Origin: an uncultured Maribacter sp.
Lineage (GTDB): Bacteria; Bacteroidota; Bacteroidia; Flavobacteriales; Flavobacteriaceae
Direction: 5' to 3'
Assembly: GCF_947500985.1 (NCBI RefSeq)
Contig: NZ_CANMTX010000003.1
Span: 186,001-250,000 of the forward strand
DNA: 64,000 bases
This document shows positions 44,467 to 53,455 of the stretch, one piece after another. Positions within the stretch are counted from its first letter, which is position 1. Every line of letters begins with the position of its first letter. Made by a program: the position numbers and the translations under genes. The notes beneath the pieces were generated by a model. The model ran no database searches and had not been told where the DNA came from. It saw nothing but the letters and a program-made list of their open reading frames with translations.

Positions 44467-44569
44467 TTATTTCACATCAAAAATCTAGCCAAAACAATTA
44501 TCAATAAACAGTCTTTTGAAATTGATTTACAAATTACTTAAAGCTAGTTAAAACAATTGAATTAAAATT

Positions 44570-45019
44570 CTATTTTATCTTATGCATTGGCGCATTTGAA
44601 ATAACCTGCGATAAAACAATATGTGTTCTGGTTTCTCCATATTGAATTAGTTGATCAATAAACTTTTCTAGATGAAACTGATCTTTTAAAACAACTTCCA
44701 TAACAATATTCTCATTTCCGGTAATTCGATAACAGTTTATAACCTCTTCTAAGGTAAGAACCACAGACAAAAACGGTTTTAATTTTCCCATAAAAGCCCG
44801 CAATGTTATAATGGCTTTTAGTTGATGACCTGTCAGCGCATGAGACACTGTAGCCTTATAGCCTTGTATAATACCAAGGTCTTCCATTTTCTTAACACGT
44901 TCTGCAACTGCAGGTGCCGTTAGTCCTACGGTTCGACCAATATTTGCAAATGATTCTCTAGCATTATTTTGCAATTGTTTTAGTATTTTCCAATTAAGCT
45001 CGTCTATCTTTGGATTCAA
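44570..45019 (-). CDS. Lrp/AsnC family transcriptional regulator
   Basis: 149 residues: N-terminal winged HTH (about 5-60: LNWKILKQLQNNARESFANIGRTVGLTAPAVAERVKKMEDLGI, shortened) and a C-terminal RAM/ACT-like ligand-binding domain (about 70-145). It may respond to amino acids or act as a local regulator of the divergent gene at 45138. A TATTTTTG box lies upstream (45053-45060). Confidence 0.93.
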   Translation of the reverse strand: MNPKIDELNWKILKQLQNNARESFANIGRTVGLTAPAVAERVKKMEDLGIIQGYKATVSHALTGHQLKAIITLRAFMGKLKPFLSVVLTLEEVINCYRITGNENIVMEVVLKDQFHLEKFIDQLIQYGETRTHIVLSQVISNAPMHKIK

Positions 45020-45052
45020 AAGTTTTTTAGTTTAATTTTTTATTATCAAAGG

Positions 45053-45060
45053 CAAAAATA
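45053..45060 (-). promoter_or_regulatory. -7 box of the Lrp/AsnC gene
   Basis: TATTTTTG on the minus strand, about 34 bases before the ATG; no clear -33 TTG. Confidence 0.5.
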
Positions 45061-45137
45061 CGAATTACGTTTGTATTCGATAGAAAATTTACAAATAACT
45101 AACGTAATTTTATGTGACGCTAATTACACCCCACATA

Positions 45138-45527
45138 ATGGCATATCGAAGTTTAAAACATTTACCTATTTATAGGAAAGCATTGGAACTCTGCACCATG
45201 AGCAGAGAGATTGCGTCGTATGTATCTTTCAATAAAGATCTAATGCGTCTTTGCGAATCAAAGAGTCTTAGAGATATAATGGCCAATTCTATTTTAACTG
45301 ATTCTATTCTTATACCTCAAAAAATAGCACAAGTAGAATATTCTAATTGTAGCAATGAACGTTTAGAAACCATTTCTTACATCAATATTATCATCAGAAA
45401 TATCAACTCATATTGCATGGGTTTAGAGAAGCATGGTGTTAAAGAAACGGAGTATATTAATCTTCTTAGAAAAGAAATTAAGAGTTTTAGAAAGTCTTAT
45501 AAAGTTTGGAAATCTGAACACTCCTAA
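45138..45527 (+). CDS. Putative four-helix-bundle protein
   Basis: 129 residues from ATG at 45138 (MAYRSLKHLPIYRKALEL). The all-helical pattern, the SREIASYV-like start and IAQVEYSNCSNERLETISYIN fit the 23S rRNA intervening-sequence/four-helix-bundle family, but the match is by eye and loose. It is divergent from the Lrp gene, with no other neighbour. A GTG eight codons upstream is possible. Confidence 0.6.
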   Translation: MAYRSLKHLPIYRKALELCTMSREIASYVSFNKDLMRLCESKSLRDIMANSILTDSILIPQKIAQVEYSNCSNERLETISYINIIIRNINSYCMGLEKHGVKETEYINLLRKEIKSFRKSYKVWKSEHS

Positions 45528-45584
45528 TCAATCTAAATTCTTCCCAAATTACAAGTTATAGCAGCCATTTTAAGAATTATGGGC

Positions 45585-45592
45585 TATTTTTG
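45585..45592 (+). promoter_or_regulatory. -7 box of purU
   Basis: TATTTTTG, 20 bases before the TTG start of purU at 45613. It leaves no room for a start far upstream. Confidence 0.5.
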
Positions 45593-45612
45593 ATGCTATA
45601 ATTAGAATTCCA

Positions 45613-46464
45613 TTGAAAACAACAATTTTAATCCATTGTCCGGATCAAGCAGGTATTATATGCACCGTAACCGGATTTATTAGTAAAAACAAGGGCAACA
45701 TCGTTTACCTTGACCAGCATGTAGACAAACCAGCTAACGTATTTTTTATGCGTACTGTCGTGGAGTTTGAAGAGGACTTCACTGACCTAGAACATTTTAA
45801 AATTCTTTTTCAAAAAGAGTTAGCTTCTATGTATAACATGCAATGGAGTATTCATACAGACGATAAATTACCTAAAATGGCCATTTTCGTCTCTAAGTAC
45901 AAACATTGTCTTTATGACTTATTAAGTAGGTATCGCTCGGGTGAATTATCTGTAGAGATACCTTTTATATTAAGCAATCACAATGACCTAAGACATATAG
46001 CCGATCAGTTTAACATACCTTTCTTTCATGTTCCTTTTAATAAAGAAAACAGAGTTGAAGCAGAGAAAGAACAATTGGCTCTGTTAGAAAAGTATAATAT
46101 CGACTTTATCGTATTGGCTAGATATATGCAAATCGTTAGTGGAACACTTATCAACAAGTTCCCTAATAAGATTATAAATATTCACCATTCATTCTTACCA
46201 GCATTTGCAGGAGCAAAACCTTATCACGCAGCTTTTAAAAGAGGTGTAAAAATTATCGGTGCAACTAGCCATTATATAACAGAAGAACTAGATGCAGGTC
46301 CGATCATTGAGCAAGATGTCACTACGGTAACCCACTCCCACTCCATTGAAGATTTCATTGGAAAAGGTAGAGATTTAGAAAAAATAGTGCTTTCACGAGG
46401 TGTAAAGCTACATATTGCACGTAAAACGATGGTGTACAACAATAAAACGGTAATATTCTCGTAA
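45613..46464 (+). CDS. purU: Formyltetrahydrofolate deformylase
   Basis: 283-residue enzyme that hydrolyses 10-formyl-THF to formate and THF. The N-terminal ACT domain (about 1-80: ILIHCPDQAGIICTVTGFISKNKGNI, shortened) is followed by the formyltransferase-like domain, with HHSFLPAFAGAKPYHAAF (about 193-210) holding the catalytic Asn/His/Asp area and HYITEELDAGPIIEQDV with the catalytic Asp. No ATG fits: the frame begins at TTG (45613) between an upstream -7 box and the ACT start, so TTG is the probable start. Confidence 0.94.
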   Translation: MKTTILIHCPDQAGIICTVTGFISKNKGNIVYLDQHVDKPANVFFMRTVVEFEEDFTDLEHFKILFQKELASMYNMQWSIHTDDKLPKMAIFVSKYKHCLYDLLSRYRSGELSVEIPFILSNHNDLRHIADQFNIPFFHVPFNKENRVEAEKEQLALLEKYNIDFIVLARYMQIVSGTLINKFPNKIINIHHSFLPAFAGAKPYHAAFKRGVKIIGATSHYITEELDAGPIIEQDVTTVTHSHSIEDFIGKGRDLEKIVLSRGVKLHIARKTMVYNNKTVIFS

Positions 46465-46495
46465 CTAAAGTAAACCCAATTTAAATTATATTTTA

Positions 46496-47212
46496 ATGAT
46501 AAAAAAAATAAGCTTAGCCATATGCATGTTACTAGCTGTTTCATGTGCAGAATTACAACAGGTAGTAAATCAATTACCAACTTCTACAGAAGGCGTTTTA
46601 AGTAACGATGCCATTGCAAACGGATTAAAAGAAGCATTAGACCTAGGTATTGAAAAACAGGTTAGCAAACTAACTGCAACTGACGGTTTCTACAAAAATG
46701 AGTTAGTAAAGATACTCTTACCTGAAGATTTACAAAAAGTAGATAAGACCTTACGTGATATAGGTTTAGGTAGCTTAGCAGATGAAGGATTAAAAGTTTT
46801 AAATCGTGCAGCTGAAGATGCTGTTTCTGAAGCAACTCCAATTTTCGTGAATGCTGTAAAAGATATGTCTTTCGTAGATGCGAAGAATATACTTTTAGGA
46901 AGCAACGATGCAGCAACTTCTTACTTAGAAACAAAAACGAATACTGAATTGTATGCAAAATTCAATCCGGTAATAAATGAGTCTTTCAAAAAAGTAGGTG
47001 CAGATAAAATTTGGAGCTCGATTATTACAAAATATAATGCTATACCACTTACAAATAACGTAAATCCTGATTTAACAGATTATGTTACTGAAGAAGCCCT
47101 TTCAGGTGTATATAAAATGATAGCTGTAGAAGAAGAAGAAATCAGAACAAAGTATTCATCTAGAACTACAGATGTGCTAAAAAAAGTATTCGCACTACAA
47201 GATAAAAAGTAG
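46496..47212 (+). CDS. DUF4197 lipoprotein
   Basis: 238 residues with a lipobox at about Cys17 (LLAVSC) and a helical DUF4197 domain over most of the mature part (GLKEALDLGIEKQVSKLTATDGFYKNELVKILLPEDLQKVDKTLRDIG, shortened; YLETKTNTELYAKFNPVINESF). Function unknown; the family is found in Gram-negative bacteria. Separate from purU by 31 bases and perhaps co-transcribed. Confidence 0.88.
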   Translation: MIKKISLAICMLLAVSCAELQQVVNQLPTSTEGVLSNDAIANGLKEALDLGIEKQVSKLTATDGFYKNELVKILLPEDLQKVDKTLRDIGLGSLADEGLKVLNRAAEDAVSEATPIFVNAVKDMSFVDAKNILLGSNDAATSYLETKTNTELYAKFNPVINESFKKVGADKIWSSIITKYNAIPLTNNVNPDLTDYVTEEALSGVYKMIAVEEEEIRTKYSSRTTDVLKKVFALQDKK

Positions 47213-47290
47213 ATTTTTAACAACCTTTACAATAACTTAAAAAGTTATGCGTTAAAAACTAAAGAACAGTATTAAAACATTCATTTTCAA

Positions 47291-47323
47291 TTTTTTGAGT
47301 TAGTTATTTTTTTGAGTTAGTTA
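47291..47323. repeat. Short tandem repeat TTTTTTGAGTTAGTTA
   Basis: Two adjacent copies of a 16-17 base unit after the DUF4197 gene. No known role. Confidence 0.6.
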
Positions 47324-47335
47324 GTTAAAACCGGT

Positions 47336-47366
47336 GGGAGCATCGGTTTTTTTTGTTTTAGACTTT
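47336..47366 (+). terminator. Terminator of the DUF4197 gene
   Basis: Stem ACCGGTG with CATCGGT (one G-T pair), tetraloop GGAG, followed by a run of T. Confidence 0.75.
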
Positions 47367-47409
47367 TTCAAAGAACGAAAAATCTAATACTACATAATTA
47401 AAGATTCAA

Positions 47410-48192
47410 TTAACCTTGTTGCGCTAAATAAGCCACCACCTTCTCATTAAAAAAATTAGGTTGTTCTACATTGACTACGTGACCACAATCTTCAACTACT
47501 ATGAGCTCAGAATTCTGATGAGATTTTGCTATTTTACGAATGCTAGGCAAAAACAGATAATCTTCTTCACCCATTACATAAAGCGTAGGTATTTTAATAT
47601 CTGCAGATCTAAAAAATTGCAGTAGCGGATTAATCTCTGACGTAAGTTTAAACCAACGAATAAATTCTTTTTGATACAACTTTTTAGCTTCTCGTACAAA
47701 GAGCAATCTAGACTCCCGGTGGTTCTTATTCGGCATTATAATAATGGCAAAGAATTTATATAGCCATAAGTAAGGTATCACCGTTTTAAAAACAACACCA
47801 AGTTTTATAAGTATTTGAGAACGTAAATTTAGTTTCATTATAGCACCGCCCATAACCATACTCTCTACTCGCTCAGGGTGATTTTCTGCTAAATTTCTAA
47901 TAAGTATTGTACCTAACGAAATACCAACAAAGTGCGATTTCTCAATTTTCTCATGATCAATAACCTCAACGATATCATTGGTGATTACATCAAAAGTATA
48001 CTTTTCATCAAAAACATTCTTAAGGCTAGGCTTAGAATTACCGTGCCCTCTCAAATCTAAAAGCAACACATTAAAATGCTTTTTAAACTCTCGAATTTGC
48101 TTATACCAAATAGAAGAACTACCACCTGCACCATGCACAAAGGTGACCCATGTAGTAGAAGTTTTATGTGGATATGTTATATAATGAAGCAA
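47410..48192 (-). CDS. Alpha/beta hydrolase
   Basis: 260-residue cytoplasmic alpha/beta-hydrolase-1 family protein. Oxyanion HGAGGSSSIW (about 20-29), LLDLRGHGNS (about 44-53), nucleophile elbow GISLGTI with Ser (about 92-95), acid in GEEDYLFLPS and catalytic His in CGHVVNVEQP (about 240). No signal peptide. The substrate is unknown. Minus strand, alone. Confidence 0.9.
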   Translation of the reverse strand: MLHYITYPHKTSTTWVTFVHGAGGSSSIWYKQIREFKKHFNVLLLDLRGHGNSKPSLKNVFDEKYTFDVITNDIVEVIDHEKIEKSHFVGISLGTILIRNLAENHPERVESMVMGGAIMKLNLRSQILIKLGVVFKTVIPYLWLYKFFAIIIMPNKNHRESRLLFVREAKKLYQKEFIRWFKLTSEINPLLQFFRSADIKIPTLYVMGEEDYLFLPSIRKIAKSHQNSELIVVEDCGHVVNVEQPNFFNEKVVAYLAQQG

Positions 48193-48417
48193 ATTGAATG
48201 TTTAATTGAAATTCAGTTAATCTACAATGTATTAATTCTTTTTGACATAGCATTTAGTAAAATCAAAATTCAGGTAAAACAACCTCTCTTTTATGTTTTA
48301 ATCTGCATAGTTGTTAAAAAAAAGACATATTACCTATTAATTAGATGTATAGCTCAACATACCCACGTCCAAAACTTGATTCTGAACGTATATTTGTAAG
48401 AACATAAAATTAGTATA

Positions 48418-48609
48418 ATGAACAAGCAGTATTGTAAGGTAGGATCGGTAACACCAATGGAAGCAAATAATGATATCATCAGCTTATTAGAATATCAATA
48501 TCAGACTTTTTTGGAAAAAGCTTCAAACATTCAGACAAATACTCAATTAGGTGAGTTTTTCGAATTAAAAGCACAGAGAATAAAAAGAAATTTAGAAGAT
48601 TTAGTTTAA
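48418..48609 (+). CDS. Small hypothetical protein overlapping the pyrF 3' end
   Basis: 63 residues (MNKQYCKVGSVTPMEANND...), acidic/amphipathic helix-rich, no membrane segment. An inner start MEANND is possible. Sequence composition is coherent, but it ends inside the 3' end of pyrF on the other strand (nine-base overlap). No homologue is recalled with certainty; treat as probable rather than sure. Confidence 0.45.
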   Translation: MNKQYCKVGSVTPMEANNDIISLLEYQYQTFLEKASNIQTNTQLGEFFELKAQRIKRNLEDLV

Positions 48610-49422
48610 TCTTTCTAATTCTATTTTCATAGCTTCTTGCAATTCTTTAGCCTTAGATTTGGCAGCATCTGCAAAATCTTCTTGATCAGAAGCATATATT
48701 ATTCCGCGTGAAGAATTAATTAGTAGACCAATATCTTTGGTCATACCATACGTACATACATCTTTTAAATTTCCGCCCTGTGCGCCTACACCAGGCACCA
48801 ATAAAAAGCTATTAGGCACTATCGCACGAATTTCTTTTAGATATTCAGCCTTTGTAGCCCCTACCACATACATTAAGTTCTCAGCACCTTCATATGTTGT
48901 AGAAACAGATAGTACTTCTTTATAAAGTTCTACCCCATCTATCTTTTTTGTTTGAAAATCAAAAGCTCCTTCATTTGAAGTTAGTGCAAGTAAAATGGTA
49001 TGTTTATCCTTAAAGGCTAAAAATGGCTCAACAGAATCACGCCCCATATAAGGAGCTATAGTTATGGAATCAAAATTTAAATCTTCAAAAAATGCCTTCG
49101 CATACCTTGTAGAAGTATTCCCAATATCTCCTCTTTTAGCATCTGCTATGGTAAAAATTTCAGGATGATTAGTATTTAAATATTTAATTGTTTTACGTAA
49201 AGCCGACCAACCTTGTACTCCATAAGCTTCATAAAAAGCTATGTTAGGTTTATACGCCACACACAACTCATGAGTAGCATCTATAATAGCTTTATTGAAA
49301 GAGAAAATAGGATCTTCATCTTCCAATAAAAAAGCAGGAATTTTTTCTAAATCGGTATCTAAACCAATACACAAAAAAGATTGTTTTTTATGTATTTGAT
49401 CCACTAACTCTTGAGTAGTCAT
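48601..49422 (-). CDS. pyrF: Orotidine-5'-phosphate decarboxylase (type 2)
   Basis: 273-residue TIM-barrel enzyme of the last step of UMP synthesis, in the longer type-2 form. Catalytic array DAKRGDIGNTS (about 93-103), substrate-binding LCIGLDTDL at the N-terminus and the phosphate-binding LLVPGVGAQGG and INSSRGIIYA at the end. It lies three bases downstream of prfA and is likely co-transcribed with it. Confidence 0.95.
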   Translation of the reverse strand: MTTQELVDQIHKKQSFLCIGLDTDLEKIPAFLLEDEDPIFSFNKAIIDATHELCVAYKPNIAFYEAYGVQGWSALRKTIKYLNTNHPEIFTIADAKRGDIGNTSTRYAKAFFEDLNFDSITIAPYMGRDSVEPFLAFKDKHTILLALTSNEGAFDFQTKKIDGVELYKEVLSVSTTYEGAENLMYVVGATKAEYLKEIRAIVPNSFLLVPGVGAQGGNLKDVCTYGMTKDIGLLINSSRGIIYASDQEDFADAAKSKAKELQEAMKIELERLN

Positions 49423-49425
49423 AAA

Positions 49426-50502
49426 TTAAAATATCTCAGAGGCTTCCCTCAATTTCTCGGTATTCTCTACAAAACTTAATTCGTCTATTATTTTTTGAAT
49501 ATCACCATCAATAATATTGGACAAATCATATAAGGTAAGACCTATTCGGTGATCGGTAACTCTACCTTGTGGGTAGTTGTATGTTCTAATCTTTGCAGAC
49601 CGGTCACCACTGCTTACTTGAGAATTTCGCTTAGCAGCATCTTCTTCTTGTTTCTTTGCCAATTCTAAATCGTACAATCTAGAACGAAGTACTCTAAAAG
49701 CCTTGTCCTTATTTTTATGTTGTGATTTTTGATCTTGACATTGCGCTATCAATCCGGTTGGTATGTGCGTTAAACGAACAGCAGAATATGTTGTATTTAC
49801 AGACTGACCACCAGGACCAGAAGAACAGAAAAAATCAATTCTTACATCTTTAGGATCTATTTGCACATCAAATTCTTCAGCTTCAGGCAAAACCATAACC
49901 GTAGCTGCACTAGTATGAACTCGACCCTGTGTTTCTGTTTGAGGTACACGTTGAACACGGTGTACACCAGCTTCAAATTTTAAAGTTCCATAAACATTAG
50001 TACCAGAAACCTCGAACTGAATTTCTTTATAACCTCCACTAGTACCTTCACTAAGGTCGATTACATTAGTTTTCCATCCTTTAGATTCACAATATTTAGT
50101 ATACATTCTAAAAAGATCACCTGCAAAAATACTAGCTTCATCTCCACCTGTTCCTGCTCTAATTTCCACTACTACATCTTTTGCATCTTCTGGATCTTTA
50201 GGAATTAGCATTAACTTAATATCCTCTTCAAGTGCTGGCAAACCACCTTTAGCCTCGTCCATTTGCATTTTTGCCATTTCAAGCATTTCTGCATCACTAC
50301 CGTCAGCAATAATCTCTTCAGCTTCGGCAATATTATTGGTGAGCTCAAGATACTCTTCTCGCTTATCCATTAAATCTTTAAGATCTTTATATTCTTTTGT
50401 GAGTTTTACATATTTCTCTTGGTCAGATATAATATCTGGCTGAATTATAAGGTCTGAAACCTCATCAAAACGTTGTTTTACTATATTTAACTTGTCTATC
50501 AT
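49426..50502 (-). CDS. prfA: Peptide chain release factor 1
   Basis: 358-residue class I release factor, reading UAA and UAG. The PxT-type recognition region lies near [16 protein letters not shown] (about 183-198), and the GGQ loop is [20 protein letters not shown] (about 227-246), where the Gln carries the PrmC methylation. N-terminal helices and C-terminal domain are complete. First of prfA-pyrF. Confidence 0.97.
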   Translation of the reverse strand: MIDKLNIVKQRFDEVSDLIIQPDIISDQEKYVKLTKEYKDLKDLMDKREEYLELTNNIAEAEEIIADGSDAEMLEMAKMQMDEAKGGLPALEEDIKLMLIPKDPEDAKDVVVEIRAGTGGDEASIFAGDLFRMYTKYCESKGWKTNVIDLSEGTSGGYKEIQFEVSGTNVYGTLKFEAGVHRVQRVPQTETQGRVHTSAATVMVLPEAEEFDVQIDPKDVRIDFFCSSGPGGQSVNTTYSAVRLTHIPTGLIAQCQDQKSQHKNKDKAFRVLRSRLYDLELAKKQEEDAAKRNSQVSSGDRSAKIRTYNYPQGRVTDHRIGLTLYDLSNIIDGDIQKIIDELSFVENTEKLREASEIF

Positions 50503-50522
50503 ATGCTTACTTCACTTGTATG

Positions 50523-50530
50523 GCAAATTT
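50523..50530 (-). promoter_or_regulatory. -7 box of prfA-pyrF
   Basis: TAAATTTG on the minus strand, about 20 bases before the prfA ATG; -33 element not clear. Confidence 0.5.
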
Positions 50531-50610
50531 ACAATAAAATTACAGACACACTAAAGCGATTATTATGGTAAGAATTAAAAAATGAGAAAGTAATTCCATA
50601 TAAATGAAAT

Positions 50611-51597
50611 CTAATTAAGCAATATGCCATTGCTTTTATGCATTTTATTGTTGCTATCCACAATAATTACCTCTGTATCGCCTAATTGATTAATTAGAGC
50701 TAGCCCTGCATCGAGACCCATTACAAATATTGAAGTAGCTAATGCATCTGATGTTTCGGCACTTTTTGCAAAAACTGATACACTATTGATACCCGTAGCC
50801 GGATACCCCGTTTTAGGGTTTATAATATGGGTGTATTTTTCATTACCTGATAATATAAAATTACCGTCGCCACCAGTGGTTGCAACAGAAGATTCTAAAA
50901 TAGGAATCCACGATGATATACCGCCTTTCTGATCAGGGTTTACGACGCCAATAAGCCACTTATCGCCCGTTACTTTTGTACCCCAAGTAGTAATATCACC
51001 ATCTATATTGATGATACCCGCTTTTACCTCATTAGAAACTAATAAGGCTTTTGCCTTATCGGCAGCAAAGCCTTTACCTATGCCGCCAAAAGAAATTCGC
51101 ACTCCTTTTTTATTTAGATAAACTGTTTGTTCTTTACTATTTAGTATAATATTTTTATACCCAATTTTACTCTTCACCTCATTTATCTCATCTGAAGATG
51201 GCATAGCCGCCATAGAACCATCAAGTTTCCAAATATCATTTAAGGTTGTAAATGTAATATCAAAAGCACCATTGGTTATTTCAGATAATAGAATAGATCG
51301 CTCTATTAGTTTATACAACTCCCAGCTAACCGGTACAGGTTTAATTCCTGCATTTTTATTCACCAAGCTTGTTTCAGATTCTTCGTCCCAAGAAGAAATA
51401 AGTTTTTCTATTCTTTGTACTTCTGCCAATGCCTCTTGGATATAAATATACCCAAGCTCTTCATCTTCGGAGATTACTGTAATATCAAAATCACCGCCCA
51501 TTACCTCGTACGATTTTTTAACCGATACGTATTCTTTCTCTTGACCATACGCAAAGCAGGTCATTAGACATAAAATTAAGACATAAAATTTCTTCAC
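50611..51597 (-). CDS. apbE: FAD:protein FMN transferase (ApbE family)
   Basis: 328-residue periplasmic flavin transferase that attaches FMN to Thr in target proteins. A signal peptide ends after FAYGQ (about 19), then GGDFDITVISEDEEL, SSWDEESETSLVN (about 91), VRISFGGIGKGFAADKAK (about 170-187, the FAD-binding glycine motif), GDITTWGTKVTGDKWLIGVVNPD and YTHIINPKTGYPATG (about 260, Mg/FAD-binding). The upstream Rieske gene is 90 bases away and may be co-transcribed. Confidence 0.93.
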   Translation of the reverse strand: MKKFYVLILCLMTCFAYGQEKEYVSVKKSYEVMGGDFDITVISEDEELGYIYIQEALAEVQRIEKLISSWDEESETSLVNKNAGIKPVPVSWELYKLIERSILLSEITNGAFDITFTTLNDIWKLDGSMAAMPSSDEINEVKSKIGYKNIILNSKEQTVYLNKKGVRISFGGIGKGFAADKAKALLVSNEVKAGIINIDGDITTWGTKVTGDKWLIGVVNPDQKGGISSWIPILESSVATTGGDGNFILSGNEKYTHIINPKTGYPATGINSVSVFAKSAETSDALATSIFVMGLDAGLALINQLGDTEVIIVDSNNKMHKSNGILLN

Positions 51598-51687
51598 TTA
51601 CTTTCTCTATTTGGTGGTAAATATTGACATAAAGAATAAATAAGTTAGGTTGGTGTAGTTATGGTTTATGAATTAGTAGCGTGATGT

Positions 51688-52131
51688 TTATTCAAAAACA
51701 CGCAATATAGATTCCTCTAGGCTAGTTTTATAAATTTTCAATGCCTTAGAAGTGCTATTCGGAATTTCATTTAAAGGCGTACCAGTTTGAGAAAATTTAG
51801 ACCCGTGAACATCACAATAGAATATACCACCATCTTGATCTACAAATCGTACTTGATCATATTGCTCATGACTACAAATCTGAGTTGCGGCAACAAATTC
51901 ACCTTCTAAATTTTTAACGACGACGACAAGATTTTTAAGAATGAATCCGCCATTTTCCGCGAGATTGGAAGCTTCATCAGAAGTAAGGTCTATTGTAAAA
52001 TCGATATTTGTGGGCTGAGCAATGATATCACCTTCTACATCACTGTCTTTTGAACAGCTCCCTAGACAGGGAAAAGTAATTGCAAATGCTGCACCGGCAC
52101 CAAGTGTTCGTAAAAATTTTTTTCTTTCCAT
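51688..52131 (-). CDS. Rieske [2Fe-2S] lipoprotein
   Basis: 147 residues. The N-terminus FLRTLGAGAAFAITFPCLGSC has a hydrophobic core and a lipobox ending at Cys26, so export as a lipoprotein is likely, perhaps via Tat-like start MERKKF. A Rieske fold follows with the cluster motifs CSHEQ (about 86-90, C-x-H) and CDVHG (about 107-111, C-x-x-H). Periplasmic electron carrier; its neighbour ApbE may mature the flavin partner of the same chain. Confidence 0.9.
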   Translation of the reverse strand: MERKKFLRTLGAGAAFAITFPCLGSCSKDSDVEGDIIAQPTNIDFTIDLTSDEASNLAENGGFILKNLVVVVKNLEGEFVAATQICSHEQYDQVRFVDQDGGIFYCDVHGSKFSQTGTPLNEIPNSTSKALKIYKTSLEESILRVFE

Positions 52132-52183
52132 AGCAAGATAGGTTTATACAAAAAGAACGATTTATTTACCCTAATCGTATGTG

Positions 52184-53362
52184 CTAATACACAAAGGTTC
52201 CATACTTACCTGAAATTGTTAGTTTTTTCGAATTTGAAGCCTCTACCCTACCGATAATTTTAGCATTTACACCAAAACTTTTCGAAATTTCAATAATATC
52301 ATTTGCTACATCTTCAGGAAGATAAAACTCCAATCTATGACCGCAATTGAACACTTTATACATCTCTTTCCAATCCGTACCAGACTGTTCTTGAATGAGT
52401 TTAAACAATGGCGGCACATCAAATAAATCATCTTTTACCACATGTAATTCATCAATAAAATGAAGAATTTTAGTTTGCGCTCCTCCACTACAATGAATCA
52501 TTCCATGAATTTCATCAGAACTATATTTTGAAAGTATTTTTTTAACGATCGGTGCATAAGTTCTCGTTGGCGACAATACTAATTTACCTGCATCGATAGG
52601 CGAATTCTCAACTGTATCGGTCAACTTAACATTACCAGAATAAACAAGATTTTTAGGCACTTCGGCATCAAAACTTTCAGGAAATTTCTCCGCTAAGTAA
52701 TTCGAAAAAACATCATGGCGTGCAGAAGTAAGTCCATTACTACCCATTCCTCCATTATACTCCTTCTCATAATTGGCTTGACCAAAAGACTCTAGACCAA
52801 CAATGACATCACCTGCTTTAATATTGGCGTTATCAATAACATCAGTTCTTTTTAATCTAGCAGTAACGGTAGAATCCACAATAATGGTTCTCACCAAATC
52901 GCCAACATCTGCAGTTTCACCACCAGTAGAGTGTATGGTTATACCAAACTCACCTAAATCATTGATCAATTCTTCTGTTCCATTAATAATTGCCGAAAGC
53001 ACTTCTCCCGGAATTTTATTTTTATTTCTACCTATAGTAGAAGAAAGCATAATATTATCAGTTGCCCCAACACAAATAAGATCATCGATATTCATAATCA
53101 ATGCATCTTGAGCAATACCTTTCCACACAGAGATATCTCCGGTTTCTTTCCAGTACATATATGCTAAAGAAGATTTGGTACCCGCACCGTCTGCATGCAT
53201 TACCAAGCAATATTCTTCATCTCCTGTTAAATAATCAGGAACGATTTTACAAAATGCCTTCGGAAAAAGACCTTTGTCAATATTTTTTATCGCATTGTGT
53301 ACATCTTCTTTTGAAGCTGACACGCCGCGTTGCTGATATCTTTCACTGCTTGATGTGGACAT
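52184..53362 (-). CDS. purM: Phosphoribosylformylglycinamidine cyclo-ligase
   Basis: 392-residue AIR synthetase of purine synthesis, the fifth step. ATP-grasp-unrelated PurM/SelD fold: N-terminal RYQQRGVSASKEDVHNAI, the glycine-rich STGGETADVGD (about 145), VIVGLESFGQANYEKEYNGGMGSNGLTSAR (shortened) and EVPKNLVYSGNVKL. It is longer than the E. coli enzyme (345) but normal for Bacteroidetes. Monocistronic. The usual DAAGT motif is seen as MHADGAGTKSSLAYM (about 53). Confidence 0.93.
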   Translation of the reverse strand: MSTSSSERYQQRGVSASKEDVHNAIKNIDKGLFPKAFCKIVPDYLTGDEEYCLVMHADGAGTKSSLAYMYWKETGDISVWKGIAQDALIMNIDDLICVGATDNIMLSSTIGRNKNKIPGEVLSAIINGTEELINDLGEFGITIHSTGGETADVGDLVRTIIVDSTVTARLKRTDVIDNANIKAGDVIVGLESFGQANYEKEYNGGMGSNGLTSARHDVFSNYLAEKFPESFDAEVPKNLVYSGNVKLTDTVENSPIDAGKLVLSPTRTYAPIVKKILSKYSSDEIHGMIHCSGGAQTKILHFIDELHVVKDDLFDVPPLFKLIQEQSGTDWKEMYKVFNCGHRLEFYLPEDVANDIIEISKSFGVNAKIIGRVEASNSKKLTISGKYGTFVY

Positions 53363-53455
53363 AATTTAGATTTGTGACAAAAATAAGGGAATCATTAAAA
53401 CTGATACTGCTGTTCAGCTTAATATTCCCTCAATTTTTTCAATTATGAATTTAAC

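Noticed and set aside
45138-45527. Firm assignment to the 23S rRNA intervening-sequence protein family
   Set aside because: The match rests on overall helical pattern; no diagnostic motif, so kept as putative only.
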